A stretch of 64,000 bases of DNA from a bacterium (GTDB taxonomy: Bacteria > Zhuqueibacterota > QNDG01 > JAFGCO01), in NCBI GenBank assembly GCA_016930535.1, contig JAFGGN010000046.1, positions 186,001 through 250,000 on the forward strand, written 5' to 3'. The position numbers were made by a program, and so were the translations under genes. The first letter of the stretch is position 1; each line of letters opens with the position of its first letter. The notes under the pieces were generated by a model. The model was given only the letters and a program-made list of their open reading frames with translations, made no database searches and was not told the DNA's origin. Positions 36,212-45,987 of the stretch are shown piece after piece.

Positions 36212-37240
36212 TTACAGGATAAGCATGGCATCGCCGTAGGAGAAAAAGTGGTATTTGTCCCGGACGGCTTTTCTGTATGCCTTCATGACAAAGTCCCGTT
36301 CGCCGAAAGCGCAGACCAGCATCAGAAGCGTGGATGCCGGCATATGGAAATTGGTCAGAAGGGCGTTTGCGACCTTGAAATCATACGGCGGATAAATAAA
36401 CTTGTCCGTCCATCCCGCGTCGGCCTTGATATGTCCGTCGCTTGTGACAATGGTTTCCAGCACACGGATCACCGTGGTGCCGACAGCGACAATACGGCCG
36501 CCATGATCGATGGTCTGATTGATGATTTTGGCCGACGCTTCGGACACTTCGTAGTATTCCGAATCCATTTTATGCCGCGTCAGGTCCTCGACCATCACGG
36601 GCCGGAACGTACCCAGGCCCACATGCAGAAGAATGGGCGCGATCTTGACGCCCCTGTGCTGTATCTTTTTAACGATTTTCTTGTCAAAATGCAATGCCGC
36701 GGTGGGTGCCGCAACCGCGCCGCGTTTTGTACTGAATATGGACTGGTAGCGGTCCTTGTCGATATTTTCGGGTTCCCGGTTGATATAGGGCGGCAGGGGA
36801 ACCTTGCCGAGCTTGTCGATAATCTGATTGAAATTGCCGTCATAATGAAACCGGATCACACGTCCGCCGGAGATGGTGTTGTCCACCACCTCGCCGGTCA
36901 GCTGGTTTCCCACATGCAGCTTGTTGCCCACACGGACCTTGCGCGCCGGCTTCACGAGCACTTCCCACAGATTCTTTTCAAGCTCGCGCAGGAGAAAAAT
37001 TTCAACTTCCGCGTTGGTTTTATCCTTGGTCCCCATCAGGCGGGCCGGAAATACCTGGGTCTCGTTCACCACCAGACAATCGCCTTTATTCAGAAAGTTC
37101 AGAATATCCTTGAACTGTTTGTCCTCGACCGATCCGTCGTTTCTGTCCAGCACCATCATCCGGGAATCGCCCCGTTTCTTGGGCGGGTACTGGGCTATCA
37201 GTTTGTCTGGAATATTGTATTTAAAATCCGACAACTTCAT
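36212..37240 (-). CDS. queA: S-adenosylmethionine:tRNA ribosyltransferase-isomerase QueA
   Basis: 342 residues. MKLSDFKYNIPDKLIAQYPP, RGDSRMMVLDR, KRGAVAAPTAALHFD, LHVGLGTFRPV and NALLTNFHMPASTLLMLVCAF are characteristic of QueA over its whole length. It makes epoxyqueuosine at the tRNA wobble position. AGGAGATTTTT precedes the ATG. First after the ruv genes on the same strand (26-base gap), an arrangement common in many bacteria. Confidence 0.97.
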   Translation of the reverse strand: MKLSDFKYNIPDKLIAQYPPKKRGDSRMMVLDRNDGSVEDKQFKDILNFLNKGDCLVVNETQVFPARLMGTKDKTNAEVEIFLLRELEKNLWEVLVKPARKVRVGNKLHVGNQLTGEVVDNTISGGRVIRFHYDGNFNQIIDKLGKVPLPPYINREPENIDKDRYQSIFSTKRGAVAAPTAALHFDKKIVKKIQHRGVKIAPILLHVGLGTFRPVMVEDLTRHKMDSEYYEVSEASAKIINQTIDHGGRIVAVGTTVIRVLETIVTSDGHIKADAGWTDKFIYPPYDFKVANALLTNFHMPASTLLMLVCAFGERDFVMKAYRKAVRDKYHFFSYGDAMLIL

Positions 37241-37266
37241 AAAAATCTCCTTTTGGGGCTCATATT

Positions 37267-38295
37267 TTACTCATGAAATAAACGCTGCTGCTGTTCCGAC
37301 GGGTGTTTCGTGAATCCCAGCGTCTCATAGGCCAGTGATGTCACTTCCCTTCCCCGCGGTGTACGTTTTAAAAATCCTTCCTGAATCAGGTACGGCTCGT
37401 AGATTTCCTCCAGCGTTCCGCTGTCCTCACCCACGGCCACGGCCAGTGTGTTCAATCCCACAGGACCGCCTTTGTACTTCTCGATGATAAACGACAGAAT
37501 TCGTTTGTCCATCTCGTCCAGACCGTGCTGATCCACATCCAGCCGTTCCATTGAGGTCATGGCCACTGTTTTTGTAATTCGGCCGTCCCCTTCCACCTGG
37601 GCAAAATCGCGGACACGGCGCAGCAGCCGGTTTGAAACGCGCGGCGTGCCGCGCGATCGTTTCGAAATTTCCTCCAGTCCCGTGTCATCCGCTTCCAATT
37701 TCAGTAAAGCGGCGGACCGGTGCAGAATCTGACATAACTCATCCGGCTGATAATAATCCAGCCGGTTCACCACGCCGAATCTCGCCCGCATCGGTGCGGT
37801 CAGAAGGCCGGCGCGGGTCGTCGCACCAATCAGGGTAAACGGCGGCAGGTTCAGCCGTACGCTGCGTGCATGGGGACCCCGGTCAATCACGATATCCAGT
37901 ATAAAATCTTCCATGGCCGGATACAGGTATTCTTCGACCACGGGGCTCAGACGATGAATCTCATCGATAAACAGCACGTCCCGGCTTTTCAGATTGGTCA
38001 GAATACCGGCCAGGTCGCCCGGCCTTTCGAGTGCGGGCCCTGTCGCTGTCTTGATATCCACGTCCAGTTCATTCGCGAGTATATGCGCCAGCGTGGTCTT
38101 GCCCAGGCCCGGTGCACCGTAAAAAAGCACATGATCCAGAGCTTCCCCGCGGTCCCGTGCCGCTTTGATAAAGACACGCAGGTTCTCGACGATCTTCTTC
38201 TGCCCGACAAACTCGGCCAGTTTTTTTGGGCGCAGTGTAATATCGTACAGCTGATCGCCGTTCATGGATTCCGGCGTTGTCATCCGAAATTCCAT
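37267..38295 (-). CDS. ruvB: Holliday junction helicase RuvB
   Basis: 342 residues. Walker [10 protein letters not shown] (60-68), Walker [10 protein letters not shown], sensor 1 [11 protein letters not shown], Arg finger region [19 protein letters not shown], and winged helix ending in [17 protein letters not shown]. It drives branch migration with RuvA. The start codon overlaps the ruvA stop by one base. Confidence 0.98.
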   Translation of the reverse strand: MEFRMTTPESMNGDQLYDITLRPKKLAEFVGQKKIVENLRVFIKAARDRGEALDHVLFYGAPGLGKTTLAHILANELDVDIKTATGPALERPGDLAGILTNLKSRDVLFIDEIHRLSPVVEEYLYPAMEDFILDIVIDRGPHARSVRLNLPPFTLIGATTRAGLLTAPMRARFGVVNRLDYYQPDELCQILHRSAALLKLEADDTGLEEISKRSRGTPRVSNRLLRRVRDFAQVEGDGRITKTVAMTSMERLDVDQHGLDEMDKRILSFIIEKYKGGPVGLNTLAVAVGEDSGTLEEIYEPYLIQEGFLKRTPRGREVTSLAYETLGFTKHPSEQQQRLFHE

Positions 38296-38876
38296 TACAT
38301 TTCCCTCAGTGCCCTGCGAATCAGCTCCTCGATCGAAAGCGAACGGTCCTGTATGATCAGATTCTGGACGACCGGTTCCACCTTCTGCCTTTTGTAACCG
38401 AGTGAAAGCAGGGCCATGACTGCCTCTTCGGCTGCGGGCATCAATCCGGCACCCGGCGGGCCGCCGGCCGAGGTCCCGCCGATTTTATCCTTGAGTTCCA
38501 GAACCAGCCGTTCGGCGGTTTTTTTCCCGATACCGGGCACATGGGAAAGCGCAGCCACATCCTGATGTTCGATGGCGCGATAAAACTGCTCGACGGAAAT
38601 ACCGGAAAGCACTCCCTGGGCCAGTTTCGGCCCGATTCCCGATACAGCGATCAGGGATAAAAACAAGTCCCGCTCAGACTGCGTGGCAAATCCGTATAAC
38701 TGCATGGCGTCTTCCCGCACATGCAGATGGGTGTACAGAGACACATCCTCCCCAGTCTCGCCCAGTGTTTCAAGACTGGACACGGGAATGTGAACGAGAA
38801 AACCGACACCGCCTGTTTCGATCACCACGGAAGTCGGTGATTTGAATGTCAGTTTTCCTCGCAGGGTGGCAATCAT
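38295..38876 (-). CDS. ruvA: Holliday junction protein RuvA
   Basis: 193 residues from ATG 38876, which gives the canonical opening MIATLRGKL and a 4-base overlap with the ruvC stop; the frame upstream is a shadow. Domain I OB fold, domain II with two helix-hairpin-helix units ([34 protein letters not shown]), a Gly-rich linker and a C-terminal domain III ([18 protein letters not shown]) that binds RuvB. Normal length. Confidence 0.97.
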   Translation of the reverse strand: MIATLRGKLTFKSPTSVVIETGGVGFLVHIPVSSLETLGETGEDVSLYTHLHVREDAMQLYGFATQSERDLFLSLIAVSGIGPKLAQGVLSGISVEQFYRAIEHQDVAALSHVPGIGKKTAERLVLELKDKIGGTSAGGPPGAGLMPAAEEAVMALLSLGYKRQKVEPVVQNLIIQDRSLSIEELIRRALREM

Positions 38877-39379
38877 TTCAATCCCTTGATCAATGCCGAG
38901 GACCTTGCCCTCAATCCATGACACAGGGCCACGGCCAGCCCGTCCGCCGCATCCTCTTCAAGAGTCTGCCCGTTGAGGTTCAGCATCTGCGCCATGATCC
39001 ATTGAATCTGCGATTTCGACGCATTTCCCCTGCCGATCACGGCCTGTTTGATCTCGCGCGGCGCATATTCCGATACCGGCACGTGATGATGCGCGGCTGC
39101 AAGAAGCACAACACCCCGTGCATGTCCCAGTTTCAGGGACGTTTTCGCATTACAGCTCACAAATACATCCTCGACAGCCATCACATCAGAGGCCGTTTTC
39201 TCGATCAACTCGCAAACCGAATCGTAGATCAGTTTCAGCTTTTCGGCAAAGGGCAGATTGGATTTAATTTTTACGCGGCCGTAATCGATCGCTGCTGCCT
39301 GGTTTCCCCGGGTTTCGATCACACCGTAACCCAGATAGACCGTTCCCGGATCAATGCCCAAGACAATCAAAGCGGTCAT
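38873..39379 (-). CDS. ruvC: Holliday junction resolvase RuvC
   Basis: 168 residues. Catalytic acids: Asp in LGIDPGT, Glu in MAVEDVFV, and the pair in [46 protein letters not shown] is the DNA-binding and dimer region. It cuts four-way junctions. Overlaps the YebC-family gene upstream and ruvA downstream by 4 bases each, so ruvC-ruvA-ruvB are translationally coupled. Confidence 0.98.
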   Translation of the reverse strand: MTALIVLGIDPGTVYLGYGVIETRGNQAAAIDYGRVKIKSNLPFAEKLKLIYDSVCELIEKTASDVMAVEDVFVSCNAKTSLKLGHARGVVLLAAAHHHVPVSEYAPREIKQAVIGRGNASKSQIQWIMAQMLNLNGQTLEEDAADGLAVALCHGLRARSSALIKGLK

Positions 39380-40116
39380 GCCTCCAGATCGGCTTCGTCC
39401 ACATCGAAATTTGAATACACCTGCTGCACGTCTTCACAATCCTCGATCATCTCCATGAGTTTCAGGAGCCTTTCCGCATTGCCGCCTTCCACTTTGACCG
39501 TGGTCTTCGGGATCATGGTTACTTCCGCGGAGGCAACAGGTACGGATTTCTCCTCCAGAGCGTTCTTGACCGAGTCGAAATCATCGGGATTGGTCACAAT
39601 TTCAAATTCATCTTCCTCGGAAGTGATATCTTCGGCCCCTGCATCGATGGCGATATCCATCAGGGCCTCCTCCTTCGCATCGCTTTTATTCACTGCGATC
39701 AGGCCCTTTTTCTCGAACATCCAGGATACACAGCCGTTTTCACCCAGACTTCCGCCGTATTTCGTGAGAAAATGACGGATGTCCGACGTGGTCCGGTTCG
39801 TATTGTCCGTCAATGTATCGATCATGATGGCAACGCCGCCCGGGCCGTACCCCTCGTACACTTTCTCCTCGTAAACCACACCGGGAAGCTCGCCCGTACC
39901 CTTTTTTATGGCTCTTTCAACATTGGCCTGCGGCATATTGGCGGCTTTGGCTGCCAGAACCGCGCTTCTGAGGCGGGCATTCGCAACTTCGTCGCCGCCG
40001 CCCTGCCGTGCGGCATTGGTAATTTCCTTGATAAGCTTGGTGAACACTTTTCCCCGCTCCGCATCCACTTTCGCCTTTTTTCTTTTAATTGTACTCCATT
40101 TGGAGTGGCCAGACAT
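39376..40116 (-). CDS. YebC/TACO1-family regulator
   Basis: 246 residues with the family opening [21 protein letters not shown], then [40 protein letters not shown] and the C-terminal [13 protein letters not shown]. YebC proteins regulate transcription and, by recent work on the family, relieve ribosome stalling, notably at proline stretches. Adjacent ruvCAB is a frequent context. First gene of the yebC-ruvCAB-queA run. Confidence 0.96.
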   Translation of the reverse strand: MSGHSKWSTIKRKKAKVDAERGKVFTKLIKEITNAARQGGGDEVANARLRSAVLAAKAANMPQANVERAIKKGTGELPGVVYEEKVYEGYGPGGVAIMIDTLTDNTNRTTSDIRHFLTKYGGSLGENGCVSWMFEKKGLIAVNKSDAKEEALMDIAIDAGAEDITSEEDEFEIVTNPDDFDSVKNALEEKSVPVASAEVTMIPKTTVKVEGGNAERLLKLMEMIEDCEDVQQVYSNFDVDEADLEA

Positions 40117-40217
40117 AAATACCTCCTCACTGATGCCTAACCTGTATCATAAGTGTTATATAAATTTAATGAAATTTTAATGCGTTTCCAAGATGAAAAT
40201 CATAACCCCCTGAAAGC

Positions 40218-40257
40218 AAAGGCGATAGCCTGATTTTTTCTCGAGGCTATCGCCTTT
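40218..40257 (-). terminator. Strong hairpin, probable terminator
   Basis: AAAGGCGATAGCC and GGCTATCGCCTTT form a perfect 13-bp stem around a 14-base loop. It lies 66 bases past the SPOR lipoprotein stop on the minus strand, before yebC. The 3' arm ends in AAAGG-type sequence without a long T-run in either direction, so an RNA-stability role is also possible. Confidence 0.6.
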
Positions 40258-40323
40258 ATAAATCCTGAAAATGATACAGAAAAAGCGAATCCGCAGGACC
40301 GCGGCACCCGGACAGGGAATGAA

Positions 40324-40851
40324 CTAAAACTCCTGCTGCACCTTTTTGGGATTCACCCGCGCGGGCACGACCCAGGCGCCCGGAAATCCCGTTCTCTGAG
40401 CCTCTTTCGCCAGGCTCTCGGCATCCTTTTTATCGATGAAATCCCCGACATACAGCCTGTAAAACGCCCCCTGAAAATCAAGATAGACCTGTTCCTCAAA
40501 TTTGAAAATGGCCTTTCTCTTGGCTTCATTGGCATTCTGTTCGCTTTCGGATGCGAACAGCTGCACCCGGAATCCTGGTACCAGATCGGATTCCGGCACC
40601 TCTTCCGGCGTGTCGGTTACGGCCGGTTTCAGCGATCTGGCCGGCTGCTCCGCGACCGAATGATTGGGTGTCACGCGAATATCCTCTTCCTCCAGAGACA
40701 ACGGATCAAAATCCTCGACATACCCTGCTTCGCCGGCGGATTCGGGCAAATCCGCTTCGGGTTCGGCTTCCCAGCCGAATTTGGCCGTGGAGCAGGCCAT
40801 CAGCATCAGTAAAATGGCCGCAGATAAAAAAATCAAATGGATTCTTTTCAT
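40324..40851 (-). CDS. SPOR-domain lipoprotein
   Basis: 175 residues. The signal peptide ends in a good lipobox, LMLMAC, with Cys20 as the lipid site. An acidic, disordered linker (about 30-90) leads to a C-terminal SPOR domain: GFRVQLFASESEQNANEAKR, AFYRLYVGDFIDKKDAESL and a final FPGAWVVPARV. SPOR domains bind denuded peptidoglycan at division septa or damaged sites. The stop codon is TAG, so TAG is a working stop in this genome. Confidence 0.9.
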   Translation of the reverse strand: MKRIHLIFLSAAILLMLMACSTAKFGWEAEPEADLPESAGEAGYVEDFDPLSLEEEDIRVTPNHSVAEQPARSLKPAVTDTPEEVPESDLVPGFRVQLFASESEQNANEAKRKAIFKFEEQVYLDFQGAFYRLYVGDFIDKKDAESLAKEAQRTGFPGAWVVPARVNPKKVQQEF

Positions 40852-41023
40852 GATTTTTCCTCTTCATGGATTGACCCCATAATGTACGAAATGAACCGTA
40901 TGGGTTCAAGATATTTTTCCAAGTACCGCGGTTTTTCACACCGACTGAATAATTGTGCATTGCAATACTGGTGAAAAATTCGTATTATCGAAACATCCAT
41001 GGTTTGGGTCCGGGAAACGAAAC

Positions 41024-41965
41024 ATGCTTTTTTTCTGGCAGACGCTTCAGATTGTCGCACCGGTTTTCATGCTCGCCTTTATCGGCATCCTGCTGAAAAA
41101 ACCGAAAATCATCGACGCCCATTTTGTGGATCTGTCGTCCAGACTGGTCTTCAACGTGGCTCTGCCCTGCCTGGTTTTTGTCAAACTGTCCGTGGTCGAT
41201 TTCCATCAGCTGTTCCGCCCGGGCCAGATCGTGTATGTCTGCGCCGGAACCGCGGCTGTATTTCTCCTGATCTGGATTCTCGCACGATTCTGGATACGAA
41301 GCGGGTCGGACCTGGGTGCCTTTGTTCAGGGAAGTTTCCGCAGTAACTTTTCCATAGTGGGATTTGCCATTGTCTGGAAGCTGTTCGGCGAACAGGGTCT
41401 CGCCCAGGCGGCCGTGATACTCGCATTCGTGATGCCGCTGTACAATTTTCTTTCGATCGTGGTGCTGACCGTCACCACGCATCATCAGAAACTGCCGCTG
41501 AAGACTCTCCTTTGCCGTGTGATCACGAATCCACTCATGATTTCCGTCCTGGTCGCCCTGGCATTTTCCCTGATGAGATGGCGGCTTCATGCCGTGCTTT
41601 TCAATACGGCTGAAATTCTTTCAAGGCTCGCATTGCCGCTGGCGCTTCTGGGAATCGGGGGTTCCCTGAATCTCGAAGCCGTCCGAAAGGTGACTAAAAT
41701 GGCGATTCATGCCAGTATGATAAAAATAATCGCGGTTCCGGTCGTCCTTACCTATGGCGCAGTGCTCGCCGGTTTTCGCGGACAGGATCTCGCCATTATG
41801 TTCATCTGCTTCGGATGTCCCACGGCCGTAACCAGCTTTGTGATGGCCGACGCCATGGGCGCCAACAGCAAGCTGGCCAGCAACATCATTCTTCTAAGCA
41901 CGCTCGGAGCCACATTCACCATTACCACGGGGATCGTTGTCCTGACGCATTGGGGTATGATATAA
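41024..41965 (+). CDS. AEC-family (auxin efflux carrier-like) transporter
   Basis: 313 residues from ATG 41024; the frame opens at 40955 but the family begins at MLFFWQTLQIVAPVFMLAFIG. About ten membrane segments in two halves. Conserved blocks are LVFNVALPCLVFVKLS in the first half, and LALPLALLGIGGSL and FICFGCPTAVTSFVMADAMG in the second. AEC carriers export organic acids and similar compounds. Followed by a small Zn-ribbon gene 68 bases on. Whether they form an operon with the SGNH/FemX genes is unclear. Confidence 0.9.
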   Translation: MLFFWQTLQIVAPVFMLAFIGILLKKPKIIDAHFVDLSSRLVFNVALPCLVFVKLSVVDFHQLFRPGQIVYVCAGTAAVFLLIWILARFWIRSGSDLGAFVQGSFRSNFSIVGFAIVWKLFGEQGLAQAAVILAFVMPLYNFLSIVVLTVTTHHQKLPLKTLLCRVITNPLMISVLVALAFSLMRWRLHAVLFNTAEILSRLALPLALLGIGGSLNLEAVRKVTKMAIHASMIKIIAVPVVLTYGAVLAGFRGQDLAIMFICFGCPTAVTSFVMADAMGANSKLASNIILLSTLGATFTITTGIVVLTHWGMI

Positions 41966-42033
41966 AAAGGGAGTGAATACTCCGTTTACAGGCGGGTATT
42001 TATACTGAAACCATTCAAAACGGAGGCAATTCC

Positions 42034-42243
42034 ATGGAACAATCCAACTACAGATGCGTGAAATGCGGAAACACACAGTATGAAACGGGTGAATTTCGGG
42101 CTACAGGCGGATTTCTGAGCAAGGTGTTCGATGTGCAGAACAAAAAATTCTCTACAGTAACGTGCACACGCTGCCAGTATACGGAAATTTACAGGAGGGA
42201 CAGCAGCACACTGGGCAACATATTCGACTTCTTTACCGATTAA
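42034..42243 (+). CDS. Small zinc-ribbon protein (DUF2082 type)
   Basis: 69 residues: YRCVKCGNTQYETGEFRATG, then KVFDVQNKKFSTVTCTRCQYTEIY. The two CxxC pairs (CVKC, CTRC) form one zinc ribbon, the pattern of the DUF2082/zinc_ribbon_13 proteins described as predicted nucleic-acid-binding. ACGGAGGCAATTCC precedes the ATG, a good site. Function unknown. Confidence 0.85.
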   Translation: MEQSNYRCVKCGNTQYETGEFRATGGFLSKVFDVQNKKFSTVTCTRCQYTEIYRRDSSTLGNIFDFFTD

Positions 42244-42276
42244 CGGAAGCACGTTTTTTTAAAGGAAAATGGATTT

Positions 42277-43473
42277 ATGAACAACAAGGATAAAACGCTG
42301 AGCCGCATCATTCAGGTGGCCGTATGGCCAGTCATACTCGTTCTCATTTTTATCTGGTACCGTGGATTTTTCAGACCGGATCCCTATGTTATGGCACGGT
42401 ATGCGCCCTTCAGCACCGGCCTGCTCTGGAGCCTGCGCATCGGTATTCCGCTCGTCATCGCCTACATCTCCGGCCTGGTCTGGGGTCTGCAAACCCGGCG
42501 CATGTCTCTGGCAAACACCTCCACCCTGATCGGCAGCCTGGTCCTGTGCGGCCTTGTCGGATTTGCCGTGATCCATCATAAATACCAGAAAACCATGGGA
42601 TCTTTCAGCAATTTTCACCCCTATCTTCAGATCAATCCGCCTTCGATTCCGGTCCTGAACGACAGCGAATACAATATCCTGTTCCTCGGCGGATCCACCA
42701 CCGAATTCAAAGACAGCCACGGTGTGGGATGGCCCGAACGGGTGGAAATCCTGATGAACGATTCTCTTCAGCGGAAGGACATCCGATGTTTCAACCTGGG
42801 AAAACAGTGGTATACGACCCAGCATTCCATGATTTACTATGCGACATCACTGAGAAAAATCCGGCCGGATGCCATCGTGGTCATGCATACCATCAACGAT
42901 CTCCTGCACAATGCGGATTTTTCATACTTCAGCCACGGTCCCTACCGCCGGGATTACGGTCATTTTGACGGACCCGTGCACAGAATCGTGCAGCCGCAGG
43001 GATTCTTCACCTTTCTGGGATGGATGACCCGGTCCATGTGGTATCACGGACCGAGGGACACGATCTACACCGACGAGTTTCCGGGCGTGGTATCTTTTCA
43101 TCAGAACCTCAGCACCCTGCTCGATTTGACGGAAACGGACCATGTTCCCGTCGTTCTCATGACACAGCCCAACCTCTACAAGGAAAACATGACAGCGGAA
43201 GAAATGGAGACTTTGTACATGCTCCGTTTCGAGGCCATCGGCCCGGACCAGATATGGGATGTCCGGACTGCGGCCGGGGGCTTTTCTCAATACAGAAAAA
43301 CCGTGCTCTCCTTTGAATCGTCCCGTCATGTACCGGTGATCGACCTGGAAAATACCGTTCCGAAAACACTCGACTGCTTCACGGACGATGTGCATTATAC
43401 GGACTGCGCATTCGACAGGATAGGTGAATCCGTGGCAAGGGAACTGATTGAACAGCTTCATCTGAAAAAATGA
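42277..43473 (+). CDS. SGNH/GDSL-family hydrolase with N-terminal membrane region
   Basis: 398 residues. Three hydrophobic segments in the first 105 residues, then an SGNH domain in the rest: block I ILFLGGSTTEFKDSHGVGWP with the Ser nucleophile in GGST, block III Asn in VVMHTINDLLHNADF, and block V Asp/His in FTDDVHYTDCAFDRIGE. Such membrane-anchored hydrolases deacetylate cell-surface glycans or lipids. The stop overlaps the FemX-like start by 4 bases, so the two act together; they may modify peptidoglycan or a surface polymer. Confidence 0.85.
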   Translation: MNNKDKTLSRIIQVAVWPVILVLIFIWYRGFFRPDPYVMARYAPFSTGLLWSLRIGIPLVIAYISGLVWGLQTRRMSLANTSTLIGSLVLCGLVGFAVIHHKYQKTMGSFSNFHPYLQINPPSIPVLNDSEYNILFLGGSTTEFKDSHGVGWPERVEILMNDSLQRKDIRCFNLGKQWYTTQHSMIYYATSLRKIRPDAIVVMHTINDLLHNADFSYFSHGPYRRDYGHFDGPVHRIVQPQGFFTFLGWMTRSMWYHGPRDTIYTDEFPGVVSFHQNLSTLLDLTETDHVPVVLMTQPNLYKENMTAEEMETLYMLRFEAIGPDQIWDVRTAAGGFSQYRKTVLSFESSRHVPVIDLENTVPKTLDCFTDDVHYTDCAFDRIGESVARELIEQLHLKK

Positions 43474-44549
43474 CAGACCTCTATTATTTCGAACAAGACG
43501 CCGCTGTATGGAACCGGGCCGTCCGGGAATCCGCCTGTTCCCATCTGATGCAGACCTGGGAGTGGGGCGAATACAAGACCTGCCTCGGATGGCGGGCGTT
43601 CAGGATCATGCTGCGTACTGAAGACGGTCCGAAGGCCGGTGCACAGATACTCTTCAAATCCATACCACTGACACTTTTCTCAATCGGATACATACCCAAG
43701 GGCCCCTTGATTCATGAAACCGACAGCGGCTGGGACCGCCTGTTTCCGGCCATGCACGCGCTGGCGCGAAAAAACAGGGCCGTGGTGATTCGCATGGAAC
43801 CGGCCTATCCCAACACATCTGTCTGCAGGGACCGTATTTCGGGCCTGGGCTTCAGGTGCACGGCGCAGACCAATCAGCCGCGATGCACCTTTGTCGTAGA
43901 TTTGTCGCACGGGAAAGAGGCGGTTTTCGAACGGTTCAGCCGCAACACGCGCCGCCTGATCCGCAAGGCGGAAACCGAGGGCGTCACCGTGTTCGAGGGC
44001 AATGCCGGGGATATCGGGGTGTTTTACAGGCAACTGGCCGATACATCGAGGCGGAAACGGCTTCCCATGCAGAGCCAATGTTTTTATTCCGAAGCTTTTC
44101 GTGTTTTCGAATCCGTGGACGCGGTCCGCCTGTTTCTGGCTAAGGTGAACGGCGAAATCGTCAGCAGCCTGCTCGTCTTTTTCCACGAGGGACAGTCCAT
44201 GCATCTCTGGGCCGGGAATTCCGCGCCGGGGCTCAAATCCAACGCCAGCCATCTGCTGCACTGGACAGCCATGCAGACCGCGATAAAGAAGGGCTGCCTG
44301 TCCTGCGATCTCTGGGGCATTCCGGATGAAATCGCGGATATGCAGGAGCGCGGAGAAGAAATTTCATCCAGGCGCGGAGACGGTCTCTGGGGCGTGTATC
44401 GTTTCAAAGAGGGCTTCGGCGGCGCGATCCAATGCTTCGCAGGCACCTGGGACCTGGTGATACGCCCCGCCGGATACAGACTGATGCAATGGCTCACGGG
44501 CGGCCAGGAAACCGTGGATCGCATTTCGAGCCTGATTCACCGGTTTTAA
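43470..44549 (+). CDS. FemX/FemAB-like peptidyltransferase (GNAT fold)
   Basis: 359 residues, two tandem GNAT-like halves. Characteristic blocks: SHLMQTWEWGEYKTCLGWRA, GYIPKGPLI, FVVDLSHGKEAVFERFSRNTRRLIRKAE, LAKVNGEIVSSLLVFFHEGQ, and LLHWTAMQTAIKKGCLSCDLWGIPD with YRFKEGFGG. FemX-type proteins use aminoacyl-tRNA to add amino acids to lipid II peptides. In Gram-negative FCB bacteria this role is not established, and some members act on other acceptors. Coupled to the SGNH gene. Confidence 0.88.
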   Translation: MTDLYYFEQDAAVWNRAVRESACSHLMQTWEWGEYKTCLGWRAFRIMLRTEDGPKAGAQILFKSIPLTLFSIGYIPKGPLIHETDSGWDRLFPAMHALARKNRAVVIRMEPAYPNTSVCRDRISGLGFRCTAQTNQPRCTFVVDLSHGKEAVFERFSRNTRRLIRKAETEGVTVFEGNAGDIGVFYRQLADTSRRKRLPMQSQCFYSEAFRVFESVDAVRLFLAKVNGEIVSSLLVFFHEGQSMHLWAGNSAPGLKSNASHLLHWTAMQTAIKKGCLSCDLWGIPDEIADMQERGEEISSRRGDGLWGVYRFKEGFGGAIQCFAGTWDLVIRPAGYRLMQWLTGGQETVDRISSLIHRF

Positions 44550-44565
44550 ACTTCCGGAGCGAATC

Positions 44566-44724
44566 ATGCATCTATGGAAAACGATCTCGACCGGACTCAT
44601 GATTCTATGCATACTCGCCGGCGCGGCCAGCATCGTGATCCGGGACGCAGATAAATCCCCCCTGTATTTTCTTCTGGCCGTGGTGTTCTGGCGCTTAAGA
44701 GAACCGGACAGCAGCCGGTCCTGA
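44566..44724 (+). CDS. Small membrane protein (52 residues)
   Basis: Found by reading the gap between the FemX-like gene and the sigma factor. ATG 44566 follows CCGGAGCG. The protein has two hydrophobic segments (GLMILCILAGAASIVI and PLYFLLAVVFWRL) separated by RDADKS, and a short polar tail. It is packed 16 bases from each neighbour. No family recognised; the tight spacing and ribosome site are the main support. Confidence 0.55.
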   Translation: MHLWKTISTGLMILCILAGAASIVIRDADKSPLYFLLAVVFWRLREPDSSRS

Positions 44725-44739
44725 ACGGCAGCCCCCGTC

Positions 44740-45423
44740 ATGACTTCGATCGCGCCCGAATATATCGTTGCAGAATACGGCTCCCTGGTCACGGGCATCG
44801 TTTACCGCATGATTTCGAATCCGTCCCGCGCAGAGGATGCCCTGCAGGATGCATGGCTCGAAATTCTGAAAAGCCTCCCCTCCTTTGAAGCCCGTTCCTC
44901 CATATCCACATGGATCTATACGATCGTTTACCGGTCCGTCATACATCATGTGAAAAAGGAGCGTGCATACAGTCTTCGTGAAATGGCCGTATCCTTCGAC
45001 AAAATGCAGCACCATGTGGCCTGTCCTGTGGATCTGGAAAAAGAACTCTGGGTCAGGGAATCCTGCGACCGATGCATGACCGGATTTCTCTACTGCCTCG
45101 ACACCGACTCTAAACTGGCCTTTCTTCTCCGGGAGCTCGGCGATGTGCCCTACAATGAAATCGCAGATGTGCTCGGAAAAAATGTAACTTCTGTCAGGCA
45201 GATGATCTCACGCGGGAAAAAAAAGCTGTCCGCATTCATGGAAAATCGCTGCATTCTTTTCAATCCGGAGGGCGACTGCTCCTGCAGAATGAAAGAGCAT
45301 GTCATCGATGTGGACCTGCCTGCCGTTGTGGACAAAATGAAGCGCATCGTCGGAAAGGTCCGCATCTTCAAAACCATGAATCAGGTGCTCCCCCCGAAAA
45401 ACGCCTGGGAAAAATTGCTCTGA
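44740..45423 (+). CDS. ECF-type RNA polymerase sigma factor with Cys-containing tail
   Basis: 227 residues. Region 2: YGSLVTGIVYRMISNPSRAEDALQDAWLEILKSLPSFEARSSISTWIYTI. Region 4: AFLLRELGDVPYNEIADVLGKNVTSVRQMISRGKKKL. Beyond region 4 a tail of about 65 residues has three Cys and one His (CILFNPEGDCSCRMKEH), probably metal-binding or redox-sensitive, then a Lys-rich end. No anti-sigma gene is adjacent. Its likely targets are the neighbouring envelope genes or itself; not shown by the sequence. Confidence 0.88.
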   Translation: MTSIAPEYIVAEYGSLVTGIVYRMISNPSRAEDALQDAWLEILKSLPSFEARSSISTWIYTIVYRSVIHHVKKERAYSLREMAVSFDKMQHHVACPVDLEKELWVRESCDRCMTGFLYCLDTDSKLAFLLRELGDVPYNEIADVLGKNVTSVRQMISRGKKKLSAFMENRCILFNPEGDCSCRMKEHVIDVDLPAVVDKMKRIVGKVRIFKTMNQVLPPKNAWEKLL

Positions 45424-45491
45424 CCTGTCACAAATCCTCCCCCGGTCCCACCCATATAGAAACCCCATTCACCCTTTCGAAAGGAAAATCC

Positions 45492-45932
45492 ATGGATGTC
45501 AGACAAATGACCGCTCCCTGCGGACGGGATTGTTTCAACTGTCCGATTTATCTGGCCGGGGAGAATCCGAGACTCCGGTCGATCATCGCCAAAAAGATGA
45601 ACCTTCCCGAGGAGCGGATCCGCTGCAGCGGATGCCGGAACGAAAAAGGCTGCATCGCATTTGTTGGATGGACCTCCCCCTGTTCCATCCACGCATGCGC
45701 CGAAGAAAAGGGCGCGGTGTTCTGCTTTGAATGCGCGGACTTTCCCTGCGACCGCCTGCATCCCGTTGCGGACAGGGCGGACAGCATTCCGCATAATCTC
45801 AAGGTGTTCAATCTTTGCCTGATTAAAAAAATGGGGCTCGAAACCTGGGCCGCGGAAAAAGCGAAACTGGCGAACGACACCTATATGCGGGCGAAACTTT
45901 CGGACATCGTGCATGAAAAACGGAAGGATTGA
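45492..45932 (+). CDS. DUF3795 cysteine-rich protein
   Basis: 146 residues with the DUF3795 pattern: TAPCGRDCFNCPIYLAG, RCSGCRNEKGCIAF, SPCSIHACAEEKGAVFCFECADFPCDRLH. About twelve Cys suggest metal or iron-sulfur binding. AAAGGAAAATCC precedes the ATG. Family function is unknown; members occur widely in anaerobic or microaerobic bacteria. It ends the plus-strand block before a convergent secreted protein. Confidence 0.85.
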   Translation: MDVRQMTAPCGRDCFNCPIYLAGENPRLRSIIAKKMNLPEERIRCSGCRNEKGCIAFVGWTSPCSIHACAEEKGAVFCFECADFPCDRLHPVADRADSIPHNLKVFNLCLIKKMGLETWAAEKAKLANDTYMRAKLSDIVHEKRKD

Positions 45933-45935
45933 ACG

Positions 45936-45973
45936 TAAAAAATGCCCCGGGGTGCAGGATGCATCCCGGGGCA
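45936..45973 (-). terminator. GC-rich terminator between convergent genes
   Basis: TGCCCCGGG and CCCGGGGCA form a 9-bp stem, extended by TGCA/TGCA. On the minus strand it is followed by six T, so it best serves the gene at 45988-46635; it may also stop the plus-strand transcript. Confidence 0.8.
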
Positions 45974-45987
45974 GGGGGATATAGATT

